This document shows, one piece after another, positions 60,362-64,000 of a DNA stretch of 64,000 nt (within the stretch, counting starts at the first letter, position 1; the number at the start of each line of letters is the position of its first letter). Source of the DNA: Flavipsychrobacter sp. (GTDB lineage Bacteria > Bacteroidota > Bacteroidia > Chitinophagales > Chitinophagaceae). Made by a program: the position numbers and the translations under genes. The notes beneath the pieces were generated by a model. The model worked only from the letters and a program-made list of their open reading frames with translations. It did no database searches and was not told where the DNA came from. The stretch covers positions 22,544-86,543 of the forward strand of contig JAEUVZ010000029.1 of the NCBI GenBank assembly GCA_016786665.1. Direction: 5' to 3'.

Positions 60362-63235
60362 ATGAATTTTCGCCTGTTCGTCTCCTTGCTGCTGGGCACC
60401 CTGCTCCTGGCACTTACATCAGGGGCGCAAACCCTCACTATCAAGGGGAAAGTAGTAGACACCACCAACTCCAACAATCTTCCTTACGCATCGGTGATGC
60501 TGATGCACGCGAAAGACTCCGTAATGGAGACTTATACGCGCGCCCGACTGGATGGCTCCTTTGAGCTGCACCCGGCATCGGCAGGAGACTACCTGATAAT
60601 GATCACTTTCCCTTCTTTTGCCGACTATATTGATGTAATAAGAATGGAGGACAAGCAAACGATAGACCTGGGCGAGATACCAATGCTTTCCCGGGAGAAC
60701 CTCCTTTCGGAGTTCGTGCTGTACGCCAACAGAGGCGCGATAAAAGTGAAAGGTGACACTATAGAATATGTGGCCGACAGCTTTAAAGTAAAAGACAATG
60801 CATCGGTGGAAGACCTGCTGAAAAAACTACCAGGACTGCAGGTAAATAAAAACGGTGAAGTAACAGCGCAAGGAGAGAAGGTACAAAAGATACTGGTAGA
60901 CGGAGAAGAGTTCTTTTCCGACGACCCGGCGGTGGTGACCAAAAACCTACAGGCCAACGCGATTGATAAAGTACAGGTATTTGACAAGAAATCGGAACAA
61001 GCGGAGTTTACCGGCATAGACGATGGACAAAAGATAAAAACCATCAACCTGGAGCTTAAAGAAGACAAAAAGAAAGGCTTCTTTGGCAAAATAGAAGCCG
61101 GTGGCGGCACCGGGGAGTACTTCCAAAACCAGGGAATGATCAACCAGTTCAAGGGTAAACGGCAGCTTTCGGCATTTGGCATCATAGCCAACACGGGCAA
61201 GGTAGGGCTTGGCTGGCAAGACCGGGACAAATACGGCAGCAGCGACGGCGGCACCTTTGAGATGGATGAGGATGGCGGATTCATCCGTAACATGAGCAGC
61301 AGCGACGACGACATGGAAAGCTGGAGCGGCCAGTACAACGGGCAGGGACTGCCCAAAGCCTGGACCGGAGGTATACACTACGCCGACAAATGGAAGCGGG
61401 ACACCAACCACGTGTCGGCCAACTACCGGTTTGCGCAGCAGGACGTGAATACCGCAGGCAATACCGTAACCCAATATGTGCTACCCGGCTCCGGCTTAAA
61501 TAAATACGAGAACAACGACAACTTCAAAACCGGCCTGCGCCACCGTGCGGATGGAATGTATGAGCGTAAAATAGACAGTCTCTCTTCCATTAAGCTAAGT
61601 GCGAGCGGCAACTACGCCCTATCGCGGAACCGCTCTTTTTACCGTGCGGTGAACCTCTCCTCAGAGATAGATACTGTAGATGGTATTGCTGATACGGTCA
61701 ACTCCATGAACCGTACTACCGTGGGCCAGTCGGGTAGTATAGGCCAGGGTGCGGAACTGGTGTACCGGAAAAAATTCATGAAGAAAGGGCGCAGCCTTAT
61801 CGTGAACCTGAACGAAAGCTTCAAGCGCACCAACACTACTGATACTACCGTGTCGGACATCTCCTCGTATATTGATACCATCCCGTTCAACATACCCCTG
61901 AATCAATACCGGGAGAATGAGTGGAACGCCTTTAACCTCTCTACACGCATTAACTATACCGAGCCGCTCTCCAAGGTGGCCTTCCTGGAGCTTAACTACG
62001 GGCTGAATATTAACAACAGCGACATTATACGAAACACCTACCGCCGAATAGACACGGCGAACAACGGCACCCCCCAATACCTCACTACCCTGGACCCCAA
62101 CCTGAGCACTAACTATGCTTACGACATAATGACCAACAGCGGCGGGGCCAACCTGCGGTTCATCTTTAAAAAGATAAACGTTTCCGGTGGCGGCTCCGTC
62201 TCTTATGCCAACTTTAAGCAGACCGACCGCCGTACAGACACGCTGCCTAAGTTCAACCTGAGCTACAACCGGCTTAACTTCTTCCCCAGGGCCACGCTGA
62301 ACTACAAATTCAACCAGCAAACCAACTTCTACTTCAGCTACAATGGCGCTACCCGCCAACCTACGATAGACCAGATACAGCCGGTACGAAACAATATTGA
62401 CCCGCTTAATATCGCCAGTGGCAACCCTAACCTGAAGCAGGAATTCCGGCATACGTTCACTACCCGCTACAATGACTATAAAGTAATGACCGGACGCTAC
62501 ATATGGGCTAATGCTTCCTTCAGCATGGTGCAGGGACAAATAACCATGGTGGATAACATAGACGCTAATGGTATCCGCAGCTACAACTACCAGAATATAG
62601 ATGGCAACTACAACGGCTGGGGCTACATAGGCTACGGGAAGCGGATACAGAAACTGAATATAGATGTGGGAGCCTACGCCAATGCAGGCATCAACCATAG
62701 CAACACCTTTGTGAACGGCCGCAAAAATGTGAGCGACAATAATTACTATGGCTTCGGGCCGGATGTACGGTACGACAAGGATGAAAAATTCTCTGTTAAT
62801 TACCGACTGGTATTCAACTATAATGACAACAGGTCGACGATAAGCACCAATACTTCCAACTACTGGACCCAGGAGCATAACCTGAACGCTGAAGTGCAAC
62901 TACCCCTCAAATTTGAGCTGGGTACGGAAGTGGAATGGTTCATCCGCCAAAAGACCGCGGTGTTTACGACCAACAATGATGTCTTCCGCTGGAACGCTTA
63001 TGCGAGCAAGAAATTCCTGAAGAAAGGCAACCTGGAACTTCGCGCGTATGTCTTCGACATACTGAACCAGAACAAAGGCTTCCAACGCTTTGCCCAGGGC
63101 AACCTGATAACCGAGAATACCTACAACACAATAACCCAATACGGTATGCTGAGCCTGATATGGAACTTTACGAAGATGTCGGCAGGAGATAAGCCCGCAG
63201 GCGCAGATGGTGGAAACGTGATAGAACTAAAATAA
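60362..63235 (+). CDS. Outer-membrane beta-barrel protein with carboxypeptidase-like regulatory domain
   Basis: The product has 957 residues. Signal peptide MNFRLFVSLLLGTLLLALTSGAQ. An N-terminal carboxypeptidase-regulatory-like beta-sandwich (24-115; LTIKGKVVDTTNSNNLPYASVMLM, FELHPASAGDYLIMITF) is followed by a plug-like domain (about 120-260; VEDLLKKLPGLQVNKNGEVTAQGEKVQKILVDGEEFF). Then a large barrel with Tyr/Asn-rich strands runs to the C-terminus. This is the outer-membrane beta-barrel family of TonB receptors paired with GLPGLI proteins. It differs from the riboswitch receptor by this N-terminal extension. Cargo unknown. Confidence 0.88.
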   Translation: MNFRLFVSLLLGTLLLALTSGAQTLTIKGKVVDTTNSNNLPYASVMLMHAKDSVMETYTRARLDGSFELHPASAGDYLIMITFPSFADYIDVIRMEDKQTIDLGEIPMLSRENLLSEFVLYANRGAIKVKGDTIEYVADSFKVKDNASVEDLLKKLPGLQVNKNGEVTAQGEKVQKILVDGEEFFSDDPAVVTKNLQANAIDKVQVFDKKSEQAEFTGIDDGQKIKTINLELKEDKKKGFFGKIEAGGGTGEYFQNQGMINQFKGKRQLSAFGIIANTGKVGLGWQDRDKYGSSDGGTFEMDEDGGFIRNMSSSDDDMESWSGQYNGQGLPKAWTGGIHYADKWKRDTNHVSANYRFAQQDVNTAGNTVTQYVLPGSGLNKYENNDNFKTGLRHRADGMYERKIDSLSSIKLSASGNYALSRNRSFYRAVNLSSEIDTVDGIADTVNSMNRTTVGQSGSIGQGAELVYRKKFMKKGRSLIVNLNESFKRTNTTDTTVSDISSYIDTIPFNIPLNQYRENEWNAFNLSTRINYTEPLSKVAFLELNYGLNINNSDIIRNTYRRIDTANNGTPQYLTTLDPNLSTNYAYDIMTNSGGANLRFIFKKINVSGGGSVSYANFKQTDRRTDTLPKFNLSYNRLNFFPRATLNYKFNQQTNFYFSYNGATRQPTIDQIQPVRNNIDPLNIASGNPNLKQEFRHTFTTRYNDYKVMTGRYIWANASFSMVQGQITMVDNIDANGIRSYNYQNIDGNYNGWGYIGYGKRIQKLNIDVGAYANAGINHSNTFVNGRKNVSDNNYYGFGPDVRYDKDEKFSVNYRLVFNYNDNRSTISTNTSNYWTQEHNLNAEVQLPLKFELGTEVEWFIRQKTAVFTTNNDVFRWNAYASKKFLKKGNLELRAYVFDILNQNKGFQRFAQGNLITENTYNTITQYGMLSLIWNFTKMSAGDKPAGADGGNVIELK

Positions 63236-63241
63236 CAGAAC

Positions 63242-63985
63242 ATGAAACAACTGATATACATATGCTGTTTGCTGGGGCTGTACACAACAGCACAGGCCCA
63301 GTATACCGTAAAAGGCAAAATAGAATTTGAGAAAAAAATGAACATCCACCGTCAGTTCCAGGATGAGAGCGAGGGCGGAAACAACGACTGGTTTGAGCGG
63401 ATGAAAACACAAATCCCCAAATTCAGCGTTAGCTATTTTGATATGTACTTTAACGGGGATAAGGTGATATACAAACCGGGGAAAGAATCGGAGCAAACGT
63501 TTAAGATGTTTGGGGAAGGACCGGCTACTAAGAACACGGTATACACCGACCTGAAAGGACAAAAAGTAAACTCTCTGAAACAGATATACGAGCAGAAGTA
63601 TAACGTGGAAGACAGTATGCGCGTGCTGAAATGGGTAATAAAGGACGAAATACGCACCATCGCCAATTTTAAATGCCGGAAGGCGGTGAGCAAGATATGC
63701 GATAGTGTATATGTAGTGGCCTTCTATACCGATGATATAATGGTGAGTGGCGGCCCGGAAATGTTCAGCGGCCTGCCGGGCATGATACTGGAACTGGCCA
63801 TACCCCGGCTGTATACCACCTGGGTAGCCACGAAAGTAGAATTGCTGGAACCCTCAGAAACAGATTTTGCCTTTGACCCTAAAGGAAAGAAGGTAACCCA
63901 AAAAGAACTGATAGAGCAGCTGCAGAGCAGCTTTAAAAACTGGGGGAAATACGCAGCACGCAGCGTATGGTGGTGTGTACTGTAG
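63242..63985 (+). CDS. GLPGLI family protein
   Basis: The product has 247 residues. Signal peptide MKQLIYICCLLGLYTTAQAQ. The family-defining motif is FSGLPGMILELAIP near residue 180, preceded by FKCRKAVSKI...VVAFYTDDI, the usual GLPGLI context. It starts six bases after the barrel gene and forms an operon with it, the standard pairing for this Bacteroidota family. Exported, probably periplasmic or outer-membrane-associated; function not established. The stop at 63983-63985 is within the window; nothing further can be read to the right. Confidence 0.9.
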   Translation: MKQLIYICCLLGLYTTAQAQYTVKGKIEFEKKMNIHRQFQDESEGGNNDWFERMKTQIPKFSVSYFDMYFNGDKVIYKPGKESEQTFKMFGEGPATKNTVYTDLKGQKVNSLKQIYEQKYNVEDSMRVLKWVIKDEIRTIANFKCRKAVSKICDSVYVVAFYTDDIMVSGGPEMFSGLPGMILELAIPRLYTTWVATKVELLEPSETDFAFDPKGKKVTQKELIEQLQSSFKNWGKYAARSVWWCVL

Positions 63986-64000
63986 CAATCATATTTTTAT

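Noticed and set aside
1..64000. CRISPR array, anti-phage island or secondary-metabolite cluster
   Set aside because: No regularly spaced identical repeats, cas genes, restriction-modification genes or large synthases in the window.

Overview
This 64 kb window is chromosomal DNA from a member of the Bacteroidota, most likely close to the Chitinophagaceae. The evidence is an alternative complex III (act) operon joined to cytochrome c oxidase, secreted proteins with type IX secretion (T9SS) C-terminal sorting domains, Bacteroidota-restricted families (DUF4290, DUF4293, DUF4476, GLPGLI), class II ribonucleotide reductase, and promoters of the Bacteroidota type (TTG, about 19-23 bases, TAnnTTTG). 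Base composition is moderate, with a few AT-rich genes. I see no rRNA, tRNA, CRISPR array, insertion sequence or prophage; this is mostly core genome.

Layout. 1-11281 (minus strand): respiratory operon actA-actB-actC-actD-actE-actF-coxB-coxA, with coxA running off the left edge. It encodes a quinol:electron-acceptor oxidoreductase that feeds a haem-copper oxidase. 11568-17435: an atypical SDR, a small secreted protein, a PRiA4_ORF3-type protein, miaA, a Cys-rich exported protein, and the phospholipid genes psd and cdsA with a CPBP membrane protease. 17561-24120: a membrane-anchored thioredoxin-like protein, dxs, a T9SS cargo protein, and the DUF4290-murA-lipoprotein set. 24166-31419 (minus): a DPGPG-repeat T9SS protein, an MBL/rhodanese sulfur enzyme, a zinc metallopeptidase, and a large exported GH3/serine-hydrolase fusion.

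31573-36295: mutL, a PaaE-type flavin/2Fe-2S reductase, arfB, and a membrane PAS protein without an output domain. 36342-40770: a TPR-type protein, then (minus) gcvH-vanZ-hddA-hddC-glycosyltransferase, which suggests synthesis of GDP-heptose for a surface glycan. 41197-47640: B12-dependent nrdJ, a DUF4476 protein, a YfiT/DinB-type protein, a four-helix membrane protein and plsC. 48274-55638: ychF, pepP, a gene-poor stretch with helically phased AAAAGT boxes, an outer-membrane protein, DUF4293, serS, a MoxR ATPase and a small conserved protein. 55720-63985: a second Omp28-like T9SS protein, a TPP riboswitch controlling a TonB-dependent receptor (probably for thiamine or a precursor), and an outer-membrane beta-barrel/GLPGLI pair.

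I did not find a clearly new multi-gene system. The most interesting signals are the riboswitch-controlled single-gene receptor, the phased repeat array at 51110-51216, a MutL with a degraded endonuclease motif, the CCKK-repeat exported protein, the output-less PAS receptor, and several promoters placed so close to the start codon that leaderless transcripts are predicted. Gene starts were re-chosen from signal peptides, family N-termini and these promoters; they often differ from the longest reading frame. All family assignments come from reading the sequence, not from database searches.
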